The notes beneath the pieces are model-generated. The model did not search any database, was not told where the DNA came from, and was given only the letters and a program-made list of their open reading frames with translations. The position numbers and the translations under genes were made by a program. A DNA stretch of 64,000 nt from Perilla frutescens (taxonomy: Eukaryota; Streptophyta; Magnoliopsida; Lamiales; Lamiaceae). This document shows, piece after piece, positions 35,545 to 46,059 of the stretch. Positions within the stretch are counted from its first letter, which is position 1. The number at the start of each line of letters is the position of its first letter. The stretch lies in contig BRKX01000010.1 of assembly GCA_026008535.1 (NCBI GenBank), positions 1,315,001-1,379,000 on the forward strand, in the 5' to 3' direction.

Positions 35545-35769
35545 CTTTTTTTGGTAGTTTTACTAACCAGACTCACATATGGTGGTATGAAGTTGAGCTC
35601 AAGAACTCCCATCAAAACCTGCTAAATATTTAATTTCTTGTGGATTAATTAGAGGTGTAATTATTTGACAGGTTTCTTTGTTGCTCATTTTTATCGCCAG
35701 CTTACTTCTCAAGACAACACAAACGAACTTTGGAAATAGCTTCAAATCCAATAGGGCAAAATAAAAAAA

Positions 35770-36660
35770 GGGCAAATGTTCGTTTTGATCCTATAACTAT
35801 TTGTGTAGGAGCGTTTTGATCCCTATTTATCTTTTTGGTTCAAAATGATCCTATAACTATTTTAAAGGTTTAATTTGGTCCCTATTTTGATCCTTCCACT
35901 ATTTTAACACACACTTTTCTCATGTAATTAGATTATTTCACACATTAACACACACTTTTTACACACGTATGGATTGAACACGAAATTTCCACCATTTTCA
36001 CAAAGAATTCTCATATGGATTGAACATGAAATTTTCTCCATTTTTATAAAGAATCCTCCACTATTTTATTTTTGTATAGAAAATTCTTAATTATTTTATT
36101 TAGCATAACGTAAATAATCATTTTTGTATGTTTTTTTAGTTGCTTTTTTTATTTTATCATATAATAATGATTCGTATTACTCAGATAATTTCATTTATTT
36201 CATATAAAAAGTGTACGTTAGTGTATGAAATAATCTAAGTATCTAAATCTTATTAATAAATGAAAACATAAAAATATGATAAAATAAAAAAAAAACATAC
36301 AAAAAATAGAAAATAACTAAAAACATACAAAAATAATTATTTACGTTATGCTAAATAAAATAATTAAGATTTTTCTATACAAACATAAAATAGTGGAAGA
36401 TTCTTTGTGAAAATGGAGAAAATTTCATGTTCAATCCATATGAGAATTCTTTGTGAAAATGGTGGAAATTTCGTGTTCAATCCATATGTGTGAAATAATC
36501 TAATTATGTGAGAAAGTGTATGTTAAAATAGTTGGAGGATCAAAATAGGGACCAAATTAAACCTTTAAAATAGTTATAAGATCATTTTGAACCAAAAAGA
36601 TAAATAGGGATTAAAACGCTCCTATACAAATAGTTATATGATCAAAATGAACCTTTGCCC
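35770..36660. mobile_element. MULE-type foldback MITE in the upstream region of E
   Basis: The ends are GGGCAAATGTTCGTTTTGAT and ATCAAAATGAACCTTTGCCC. The two arms of about 400 bp are inverted copies almost to the centre. A 9-bp target duplication, AATAAAAAA, lies at 35760-35768 and 36661-36669 with one extra A at the left. The matching upstream regions of B, F and H lack it, giving natural empty sites. It carries no coding sequence. Confidence 0.85.
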
Positions 36661-37039
36661 AATAAAAAATAAAAAATATTGTCTTCATTGATCAAAATTG
36701 TACATAATTTGTTACTCGAATAACGTTAAGTTGTGTGATACAAAGTTTGGAACACTCTACATGGGCTAATTATACAAAGTTTTGATTGACAAAAATACAT
36801 TGAAAGGAAGAAATATTGTAATGAGGAAACACACACACACACTTATATTTTTCTTTATATTTACATGACCTCCAACATGATTTATTTATCACATGTAAGA
36901 ATTCTCCTATGCATATACTCCCTTCTTCACTCTTTTTTCATCAAAACAACAATAGATACACACAATGGATTTGAAAAAAGATGGATAACATGGAAAAATA
37001 CCACAAAATTGACGTAAATGCAGGGATAACATGAATTTT

Positions 37040-37385
37040 TTTATTACACCCTCGATGTTACACTTTCAAATTACGAGTTTTTCTTGTATTTTTTTTATTA
37101 TATAGTTCAATTTTATGATTATTTTTAGCATTCACCCCACCGAATTAGTGTTTATAATTAAATTTTTAATATTTAATTTTAAATTTTCCAATTAATAATT
37201 CATTATTATGGTTGACTTTTTCAAAATTATATTTTATAATTTTTTAATTCATTTTTTTTTTTATAAATGTTGGCTATGACTATTTATGTTGTTATAACTA
37301 ATTTTTATGTTTTAATAAATATTATTAACATTATAAATTTGATAATAAAACATGGAGCGAAACTTGAAAAAGTGTAACAGGCATG
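37040..37385. repeat. Copy of the TTACACTTTCAAA repeat family
   Basis: It begins TGTTACACTTTCAAATTACG and ends GAAAAAGTGTAAC, with weak inverted ends. The core includes CACCCCACCGAATTAG and TTATTATGGTTGACTTTTTC. It is a single copy of the unit found in tandem at 41080-42030. Confidence 0.65.
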
Positions 37386-37759
37386 GGCGAAACCAGAAAT
37401 TTTTCATCGGGGGGGCCGAATTATTCTCCACTAATATTTCCATATAATTTTTTATTTTTTATTTTTTAAAAAAATTTTACATGTATTTTTTTTTTTTTTT
37501 GGGTGGCGGGCAAGGCACCCCTTGGCTCCCCAGTTCCGCCCCTGGTAAAGAGGAAATTTGAACCCCTCTTGATCTCCAATCAATTCCAAGAATGCATGTT
37601 GCATTCAATAACGAACAATTGAAAATTATTTGTATTCGTAGATGGAGAAACTAGCTGAAAAAGTGCATTCTTAAAATATTGCTCCAATCTAATATTTAAA
37701 AATAATACAATTTTTTTTTATTAATTTCTTGTTATTTGGAATGAGAGATGTAATATTGT

Positions 37760-39955
37760 TCAGGGCTCATCAAGAAATGGATGTTGAGCGTCTTCCGAAT
37801 AATCGAAGATGGAAGAGAAGCCGTCGGACTCACCAATCTCATCAATAGCATTCCACTCTCTATCGTCGTCTTGATTTTGCTCAAAACATGTTCCTTCTCT
37901 CAGCATGTTTATGTTTTCCAACTCGACTGCTACTTCCTTCATTGTTGGCCTTCTCTTACCATTCAAATGCAGACATCTTCGAGCAAGTTCAGCTATACCC
38001 ACAATCTCTTCCTTCTTGCCTTCATTTAGGACCCTTGCATCAAGAATATCAAACAATTGATTTTTCTGCATAGATTGCAAGAAGTGTGTGGCCAAACCCT
38101 TTCCTTCTTCTCTAATTGAGGATACTGCTTGCTCTCCGGTTAAAAGCTCAACCATAACTACACCAAAGCTATATACATCACTTTTTTCTGTGAATTGGCT
38201 TGATTGGAAGTATTGTGGATCCAAGTATCCGAAGGTTCCAAGTACTCGTGTGGTGAGGTGAGTTTGATCTATAGCAATCGATCTTGATGTCCCGAAATCT
38301 GAAACTTTGGCCCGATACTTATCATCCAACAATATGTTTGTTGACTTGATATCTCGATGATAGATAGGTGTAGAAGTAGCAGAGTGCAAGTAGGCAAGTG
38401 CACCCGCTACTTCTCTTGCAATTTTCACTCTCATTTCCCAAGTTAATTGGAATTCCTCATTAGGCTGGTGGATGTGCTGGAAAAGTGTGCCATTCGGGAT
38501 GAACTCATACACGAGAAGAGGAACTTCAGTTTCGAGACAACATCCGAGTAACTTAACCACATTCCTATGGTTCACTTGTGATAGAATAACCACCTCATTG
38601 ATAAAGACTTTGAGATCAGCCTCATTTACCCTTCTGGACTTCTTGACTGCCACAATCCTTCCATCCGTCAACATTCCTTTGTAGACTGTACTTTGGCCTC
38701 CACGACCAAGTATACGATTTTCATTATAGTGATTAGTAGCTTGTGCTAACTCTTTGGAGCTATATAACTTGGTCTTTTCAAGGCCATTTTCAGTTGCAGA
38801 CAACAGCAATCCTCCATTTCGCCTGAAAAACTGGCGTCTCCGCTTAGCCTTGAATCTTTTTCTGATAGCTTTACTCAACTTCCATGCAGTGAAGACTAAT
38901 ACCATTGCTCCAAGAGCACTACCAATACTCATGAACGCGGTTTTGAGTCGAGAGTCACTCTTCTCACAAGAGTAACCCCCTATTTGATTGATGCAGGTCC
39001 CCTTACAACTTACTGTGCCAATTGCACATTCGTCTACATCACTGCATCCATCAGGAACATAAGGATTGCCTTCGAATCCATATGTGCATATGCAATATCT
39101 GGTCGAAGATATATAATCATTCTCCACATCATCGTTATTATACTCTGATATTGATGAATAGTAGGCAGAATCAGCATCATACGATGAAGAGTAATAATGA
39201 TCATTATAATCTTGACTCCGAGATATGCAAGAACTGCCTGGTTTAATGTCAATTTCGCTTCCACCAAAATCCCACTCAAGCACAATTGGTGCAAATAATG
39301 TATCTATGGAAGGATTTCTTGAGAGGAAATTAGACTGCAACCATTTTCTGTCAACAGGAAAAACATACCCACAAAGGACACTATTATTGCTTTCTTGGTT
39401 GCTTTCATAAATATAGTGCAGCTCTTGGAGGCCTGATGGAATTGTTGTTTGGCAGCAGTTAACGCCATTGCAACTCAAGTCTGTGGAGTTAGCATCGCAC
39501 ATGGCCGTGCATCCTCCTGTTGTGGTCTCATCCACGCGCAACCACACAGAATTCTGGCAGCCTAATACAACTAACGAGTTGTAGTGTGCTGAGATTGTAA
39601 ATGGACTTCCCTTGAGAGATAGAGGCAGAGATCCTACCGTCTGCACATTCGAGCAACTCAGCTGGTTCACTGGCTGATAAACCGTCATGGTTCCATAGAG
39701 TGAAATATTTTTCACAGTCACATCCATGCTGCCCAAGCTCAAGTGTGCAGTTGGTGGATTAGTAATGAATAAACAGCTAATAGTGAATGAGGAATTTGCA
39801 CTACATTGGGAGCCAATCCCGAAAGGATAGGGAATGGTGACATTTCCACACTTTTCTTCACAACCAGGCTTGGACAGTGAAGTAGCTAGCGTCATAGTTG
39901 ATGTTAGAAATAGGAATGAAATGACTCGGAGGAGTATTATTAAAGGTAATGCCAT
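37760..39955 (-). CDS. WAKL receptor kinase F (731 aa), altered kinase residues
   Basis: This single-exon WAKL receptor is open from end to end. The signal peptide is residues 1-24, the GUB_WAK domain starts near 36 (CGNVTIPYPFGIG), the EGF repeat is at DVDEC (306-310), and the membrane helix is about 342-362. The kinase has ATP Lys 438, HRD ending at Asp 535 and DFG 553-555. Two family-invariant residues differ. The Gly loop reads GRGGQS (Ser 422 replaces the last Gly of GxGxxG). The APE-equivalent DPEYF reads DPQYF (Gln 581). Both could weaken catalysis, so F may be drifting towards a pseudokinase or may signal without catalysis. The tail ends HPFLDEP. A 153-bp tract around the membrane helix is identical to H. 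Confidence 0.93.
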   Translation of the reverse strand: MALPLIILLRVISFLFLTSTMTLATSLSKPGCEEKCGNVTIPYPFGIGSQCSANSSFTISCLFITNPPTAHLSLGSMDVTVKNISLYGTMTVYQPVNQLSCSNVQTVGSLPLSLKGSPFTISAHYNSLVVLGCQNSVWLRVDETTTGGCTAMCDANSTDLSCNGVNCCQTTIPSGLQELHYIYESNQESNNSVLCGYVFPVDRKWLQSNFLSRNPSIDTLFAPIVLEWDFGGSEIDIKPGSSCISRSQDYNDHYYSSSYDADSAYYSSISEYNNDDVENDYISSTRYCICTYGFEGNPYVPDGCSDVDECAIGTVSCKGTCINQIGGYSCEKSDSRLKTAFMSIGSALGAMVLVFTAWKLSKAIRKRFKAKRRRQFFRRNGGLLLSATENGLEKTKLYSSKELAQATNHYNENRILGRGGQSTVYKGMLTDGRIVAVKKSRRVNEADLKVFINEVVILSQVNHRNVVKLLGCCLETEVPLLVYEFIPNGTLFQHIHQPNEEFQLTWEMRVKIAREVAGALAYLHSATSTPIYHRDIKSTNILLDDKYRAKVSDFGTSRSIAIDQTHLTTRVLGTFGYLDPQYFQSSQFTEKSDVYSFGVVMVELLTGEQAVSSIREEGKGLATHFLQSMQKNQLFDILDARVLNEGKKEEIVGIAELARRCLHLNGKRRPTMKEVAVELENINMLREGTCFEQNQDDDREWNAIDEIGESDGFSSIFDYSEDAQHPFLDEP

Positions 39956-39992
39956 TAACTATTTCCTTCTTGCAATATCTTCAATTGTAAAT

Positions 39993-40234
39993 CTGCACAA
40001 GGTTAATTACAAGAACATATACTCACTCCAATTTGTTGTTAAATAATTTTATTTTCTTGACTTTTATATATTAATTTCAACTGTAGAAAAGGATGCAGAA
40101 ATAAAGCAGAGAATTTCAAGAACATATTCAAGATCAAATTCTAGTACAAGGACAGTAAGCATAACTACATAAAAACTGGAGGCAAAAAAGAAGCAATGCT
40201 AAATTGAAAGAAATAAAAAGAAATCTTCACATAC
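39993..40234 (-). other. Predicted 5' UTR intron of gene F
   Basis: Donor AAAAAAGGTATGTGAAG (G at 40234) and acceptor CAG (39993-39995) bound 242 bases. The leader exon beyond 40234 and the DNA to about 40966 match the region upstream of H. Confidence 0.6.
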
Positions 40235-40837
40235 CTTTTTTAGTAGTTTTATTAACCAAACTCACATATCGTAAGAAGTTAGGCTCAAAACCTGCTAAAG
40301 ATTTAATTTCTGTTGGATTAATTAGAGGTCTAATTATTTGACAGGTTACTTTGTTGCTCATTTTTATTGCCAGCTTACTTCTCATGACAAAACAAAAGAA
40401 CTTTGGAAATAGCTTCAAATCCAATAGGGCAAAATAAAATATAATATATATTGTCTTCATTGATCGAAACTGCACATAATTTGTTACTCCAATAACGTTA
40501 AATTGCGTGATACAAGATTTGGAACATTCTACATGGGCTAATTATACAAAGTTTTGATTAACAACAAATAAATAAAAAGTATGAAATATTGTAATGAGGA
40601 AACACAAACACACACACACAAACACTTATATTTTTCTTTATATTTACATGACTTCCAACATGATAATGATATTTAGTTCTCACATGTAAGAACCCTCCCA
40701 TGCATATACTCATTTCTTTACTCTGTTTACATCAAAACAACAATAGATGCACACAATGGATGTGAAAGAAGATGGATGATACATAACTTAATTTATTTCC
40801 AGAATTAGCAATATGATAGAAAGTGATTCATTTTTCT

Positions 40838-40966
40838 TCATGGCTTATGATCAAGTAATGGATGCTCAGCTCCTGCTACTGAACATTGAGTGATTGTATC
40901 AGTAATTTTGCTTCCTGAGAGAGAGAGAGGAGAAGTCATCCAACTCTTCATCCTCAACAGCAAATT
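40838..40966 (-). pseudogene. Truncated WAKL tail (copy of the end of gene I)
   Basis: Read on the minus strand this encodes only the last ~40 residues of a WAKL tail (LDDFSS, then text like ITQxSVA, then an LLD ending). It matches the 3' end and 3' flank of gene I (about 56790-56990). The match stops abruptly at about 40966. The tail lies in the same position relative to F as gene I does to H, so it came with a block duplication whose second gene was cut off. Confidence 0.8.
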
Positions 40967-41079
40967 AATGGATGTCGACGTTTGGTTTATAAAGTCGGCA
41001 TCTCTCTCAGTACTGTAATTAATGGATCTCGTTTATTTCATAAATGCAAAGGGATAATATGAAATTTTATGTTACACCG

Positions 41080-42030
41080 TCCGCGTTATACTTTCAAAGT
41101 ACGAATTATTCTTGTTTTTTTTTTCTTCAATTTTCTTTTTTTGTGATTTATTTTAATTGTATGATTGTTTTTAGGTTCACCCCACCTAATTAGGATTTAT
41201 AAATAATTTTTCATATTTAATTTTTAATTAATAATTCATTATTATGGTTGCTTTTTCAAAATTATGTTTTATAGTTTTTTAATTCATTTTTTTTTTTTGA
41301 TAAATATTGCCTATGATTATTTATCGTATAATTAATTATTATTATTATTTATTAAATATTATTACAATTATAAAAATTGATAATGAAACAATGAGTGAAA
41401 CCTGAAAAAGTGTATCATAAAGTTTGAACCCATTTTGATCACATAGAATTTTCTGGTACACTCTCTATGTTACACTTTCAAAGTACGGGTTTTTCTTCTA
41501 TTTTTTTTTCTTCAATTTTTTTTGTGATTTAGTTTAATTTTATAATTATTTTTAGCACTCACCCCACCCAATTAGGATTTATTAATATTTTTTAATATTT
41601 AATTTTTAATTTCCAATTATTAATTCATTATTATGATTGACTTTTTCAAATTATGTTTTATAATTTTGTAATTCATTTTTTTGTTGATAAATTAATGTTG
41701 ATTATAATTATTTATGTTATAATTAATTTTTATTTTTTAATAAGTATTATTAAAATTATACATTTGATAATGAAATAGAGTGAAACATGAAAAGTGTAAA
41801 ATGAAATATGAACCCATTTTGATAATATGAAATCTCCTGCTACACTCTCTGTTACATTTTCAAACTACGAATTTTTCTTGTAGTTTTTTCTTCAATTTAA
41901 TTTTTTTGTGATTTATTTTAATTTTACAAATTTTTTTAGGATTCACCCCACCCAATTAAGGTTTATAATTAATTTTTAATATTTATTTTTCAATTAATAA
42001 TTCATTATTATGATTGACTTTTTTAAAATT
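41080..42030. repeat. Three tandem copies of a ~380-bp AT-rich unit
   Basis: Units start near 41088, 41470 and 41848, each with GTTA(C/T)A(C/T)TTTCAAA followed by CGAATT or CGGGTT and TTCTTG/C. Each holds CACCCCACC(C/T)AATTA and ATTATTATG(G/A)TTG. The third is cut short at about 42030. The same unit occurs singly at 37040 and in part at 53590. Confidence 0.8.
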
Positions 42031-42364
42031 ACTAGTGTAGAATACGTGCGCTGCACGCGTCACCTATTATTTAGTACTATCAAATTTTTAAAAATTTAAT
42101 TTCATGAAGTATATAATATATAATCTGATCTATAATAATTATAAAATAATCAATAAAAACAAGCAAAATAGACCTAGAAGAAGAAGATTGTTATGAGGAC
42201 AAAATAAGCTACATGAGGTTTAATTTACATTTATAAAATATTTGCTAGTATGCATAGATAGTAATTGTGTGAGTGCGTGTGTGTGTGTGTGTTTTTTTTA
42301 AATAATACTAATTATTAATAATGCATAAATATATATGTTTGTTCTAGTTCACATCCATTATTTT

Positions 42365-42540
42365 TGAGTAAATTTCACTTTTGGTCCCATTAGAATAGGG
42401 TCCAAACACTTTTAGTCCCAAAAGTTACTTTTTTGGTCCCAAATGATTTTTTTTCGACAATTTTGGTCCCATAAGATTTTTTTCCGACAATTTTAGTCCC
42501 ATAAGAATTTTTTTTGACAATTTTAGTCCCAAACCTAACG
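42365..42540. repeat. ~30-bp tandem repeat with GGTCCCATAAGA
   Basis: Three adjacent units have the form GGTCCCAnAnGATTTTTTT then CGACAATTTT. The DNA from 42541 to 43260 is AT-rich with no gene seen. Confidence 0.65.
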
Positions 42541-43261
42541 GAAAAATATAACTGCCGTTAAAAGTCAAAACACTTGCGTGAAATACCTATTGCAAGCCTT
42601 TTGGAGGGAAAACCATCAGCTTAATTCCAGCCATTTTTCAGTTGTTGTTATATATAGTCACAGAGGACATTTTACCTTCATTTTTTTCAGCAAATCATTA
42701 AGAAAAAAAAACTATAATTGATTTAAATTAAACTTCCCAGCCACATATGAGTGTATGTTACATAGAAATTTTAATTGATTTAAATTAAACTTAATACTTA
42801 ATATATTGAATTTTGAATTATGTCATTAATTAAAATACAAGAGAGGTGTTTATGTACTTTTTACTGTAATTACTCTATTTGGTTGAACTCTCATCAAAAC
42901 TCAATAAATATATATGCATAGCGTGCACATTACACATATAATTACCATTTAATATATACAATAAATTATGCAAATGCAAAACTATACATATATTATTTCG
43001 ATTTTTTTTTTTATTTCACCATGTATGCTTTAGAGATTTTAATTAATTTTGTATATTGTAAAAAGTATGTATTTTATATTTATGTAGATGGAAGTTGATT
43101 AATATAAATTTTACATATGTAAATATATAATGTGACTATTAAGCAATCACTAAATATGAAACTCTTATTTTGGCAGAAAAATATGTTGGGCACACTCCTG
43201 TTAGACCATCTAACGGATCCCCTTGCGTTAGATGGATACTATTTGATCCAACAAAGTGGTC

Positions 43262-43535
43262 CCCCCTCTTTTTTTTCTTTTTTTAATGGTCCCCCCTTCC
43301 CCTTTTTTCTTTGATATTCAATTTTTTTTTTTTTGCACTTGCGGCTCTCCTCTTTGTTTCCTCTTTTTTTAAGCACAAACGTGCTTTCTTTTTTTTTTTC
43401 TTTTTCTTTTTTCTTTTTATTTTTTCTTTAGCACAAAGTGCTTTTTCTTTTCTTTTTTTTTTCTTTTTTTTTTCCTTCTTCTTCTTTAGCACGTTTGTGC
43501 TCTTCCTTTTTTTTCCCTTTCTTTCTTTAGCACAA
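43262..43535 (+). repeat. Polypyrimidine low-complexity tract
   Basis: Long T runs with scattered C, broken by repeated AGCACAAA(C/G/T)-type islands. Open frames on both strands here are products of composition only. Confidence 0.9.
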
Positions 43536-43814
43536 ATGTTATATTTTCATTAAAATAAAATTTAGAAGAAAAGTTATATTTTCATTAAAATGAAAATTAC
43601 CGATAATTAAGCATTAATTCTCAAATTAACAACAGAGAAGTATGATTAATTATGAAGTAAGTACACTATTAATAAAAAAAGAAGCATTACTAATATAATG
43701 AGTAGTTACTACTCACTATCATGTTCAATTTTTGAATTGTAACATTTTCTTTTATGTAGCTAATGATTCAATTTTTGAATTGCAATATGTTTGAACTGAT
43801 ATTTTTCTTTCTAA

Positions 43815-44440
43815 TTAGTGATACTTTCTTCTGCAATTAGTGATACTTTTCTTCTAATTAGTGAAACTTTCTTCTGCAATTAGTGATACTTTTCTTTCTA
43901 ATTAGTGATACTTTCTTCTGCGATTAGTGATACTTTTCTTCTAATTAGTGATACTTTCTTCTGCGATTAGTGATACTTTTCTTCTAATTAGTGATACTTT
44001 CTTCTGTAATTAGTGATACTTTTCTTTCTAATTAGTAATACTTTCTCCTGCAATTAGTGATACTTTCTTCTGCCATTAGTAATACTTTTCTTCAATTAGT
44101 GATACTTTATTTGCAATTAGTGATACTTTTCTTCTAATTAGTGATACTTTCTTTTGTAATTAGTGATACTTGTCTTCAATTAGGAATACTTTCTTCTGTG
44201 ATTAGTAATACTTTTCTTCAATTAATGATACTTTATTTGTAATTAATGATACTTTCTTCTAATTAGTGATACCTTCTTTTGTAATTAGTGATACTTTTCT
44301 TCAATTAGTGATACTTTCTTCTGCAATTAGTGATACTTTTCTTTCTAATTAGTGATACTTTCTTCTGCGATTAATGATACTTTTCTTCTAATTAGTGATA
44401 CTTTCTTCTGTGATTAGTGATACTTTTCTTTCTAATTACA
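43815..44440 (+). repeat. Minisatellite, unit AATTAGTGATACTTTCTTCTG
   Basis: Over about 630 bases a unit of 21-25 bases recurs two dozen times or more, alternating ATACTTTCTTCTGC and ATACTTTTCTTCTA forms so that a dimer of roughly 47 bases repeats. Copies differ by single bases and short gaps. Confidence 0.92.
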
Positions 44441-44548
44441 TTAATGATACTATAATTATTTTAAGGATACTTCAATATATATATTTTTTGAAATAAATCT
44501 ATACCCTAAATTGAAATTAGTGAACCATAAAATTGAATTGAATTTAAT

Positions 44549-45120
44549 TTATTTTTTTAAATAAAATTTCACCACATAAATATATTTTTTAAAAAATAAA
44601 TGTATACCCTAAAATGGAATTAGTGAGCACTAAAATTGAATTGAATTAATTTTTTTAAAAAAAAAAGAAGAAAGAAAGTGAAAATAATGATATTTTCTTC
44701 TGCAATTAATGATACTTTTTTTCATAGTAATGAGACTTCACTTCACCCCATAAATAATGATACTCATATGTGAGTTAATAATACTTCACCTCATAAATAA
44801 TGATACTTTGATTAATTAATGATAATTTGATTAATTAATGATTTATTTTTTTAAATAAAATTTCACCACATAAATATATTTTTTAAAAAATAAATGTATA
44901 CCCTAAAATGGAATTAGTGAGCACTAAAATTGAATTGAATTAATTTTTAAAAAAAGGAAGAAAGAAAGTGAAAATAATGATATTTTCTTCTGCAATTAGT
45001 GATACTTTTTTTCATAGTAATGAGACTTCACTTCACCCCATAAATAATGATACTCATATGTGAGTTAATAATACTTCACCTCATAAATAATGATACTTTG
45101 ATTAATTAATGATACTTCTT
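44549..45120 (+). repeat. Tandem duplication, ~292-bp unit
   Basis: The block from 44549 recurs from 44842 almost unchanged. Both contain TGTATACCCTAAAATGGAAT, then TTCACTTCACCCCATAAATA. The duplication grew from the same ATGATACTT-rich DNA as the minisatellite. Confidence 0.85.
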
Positions 45121-45304
45121 TTTTGGCTCAATAATTAGTCAACCGACAGGATAAAATATATTTTTTAAAAATAAATGTATACCCTGAAAAGACTATATTA
45201 TAATTATTAAAAAAAAGAAACCAAAAAAAAATGAGACCAAGAAAGAAAAAGGAAAGAAGAAATAAGAAAAAAAGAAGAAGAAAGTGAAAAGAGGTGAAAG
45301 AAAC

Positions 45305-45350
45305 GAAGAAGAAGAAGAAGAAGAAGAAGAAGAAGAAGAAGAAGAAGAAA
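45305..45350 (+). repeat. (GAA)n microsatellite
   Basis: About 15 GAA units in a longer purine tract (45205-45380). Confidence 0.95.
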
Positions 45351-45475
45351 GAAGGAAAAAAGAAGAAAAGAGAAAAAAGGAGTGGGCTAGAGAGGCTGGA
45401 GGAGTAGGCAGGCCCAACAGGCAACAAAAAAAAAATACATTAACCACGTGATCTCTTCATTTAAGATTAAATATA

Positions 45476-46050
45476 AGGATAAGGTACAAAAATACACTTA
45501 CCTTAAACTATTTTCAAAGGCTCGATTGACATCTTAAACTATTTTAAATGATCCAATCGAGCCCTTCCGTAAAAAAATTGAGGCTAAATTGTATCATCAA
45601 TAGTTGTCTATTAAATAAATTGAGACCGTAGTTATCTAACCCACCCTTTAGAGTTTTAGAGACTCCATTCAATTTTGATATTCGATGTTGAATCAATAAT
45701 AGAATTTTCAGTCTAAGTCATGAATACAGCCTCGTCTCCGTGTTTTCTCCGTCCAATTACTCCATTATCTGACATTTAATTGACGAATTGATGGTACAAT
45801 AAAACGGTATATGGTGAGAGCTTTTCAACCATACCCAACATTATTGCATGATATTATCGCCTGGATCAATCAAGATTAGCTTGTAAAAGCTTTGCGCATT
45901 TAATTAACTTTAATTACTAACATAAATTTAACATTTTTGACGGAAGCATTCACTTGCGCCATTTAAAATAGTTTAAGGGGTCGAATGAGTCGAGTCATTT
46001 TAAATGTCTAATCAGGTCTGAACCAATAAAGTTTTTTGTACCTCAACTCT
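45476..46050. mobile_element. Probable MULE-type MITE
   Basis: A 9-bp direct repeat, TTAAATATA, flanks it at 45467-45475 and 46051-46059. The ends AGGATAAGGTACAAAAA and TTTTTTGTACCTCAACTC are diverged inverted repeats, and further inside TTAAACTATTTTAAATG pairs with CATTTAAAATAGTTTAA. It is non-coding. Confidence 0.65.
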
Positions 46051-46059
46051 TAAATATAT

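Noticed and set aside
35267..37759. A separate gene in the long gap upstream of E
   Set aside because: The gap is explained by the E leader, the MITE and one copy of the AT-rich repeat; no coding frame stands out.
38754..38975. + strand frames of about 73 codons opposite the WAKL genes (also at 20670, 34047, 54806)
   Set aside because: They recur at the same place only because the WAKL genes are paralogues, and they encode no known domain.
43132..43553. Frames rich in Lys or Phe on both strands
   Set aside because: Products of a polypyrimidine tract.
43815..44440. CRISPR-like regular spacing
   Set aside because: Repeats are degenerate, adjacent and without unique spacers. This is a minisatellite in a plant genome.
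45128..45447. Ser- and Phe-rich minus-strand frames
   Set aside because: They read through a GAA repeat and purine tract and have no domain.
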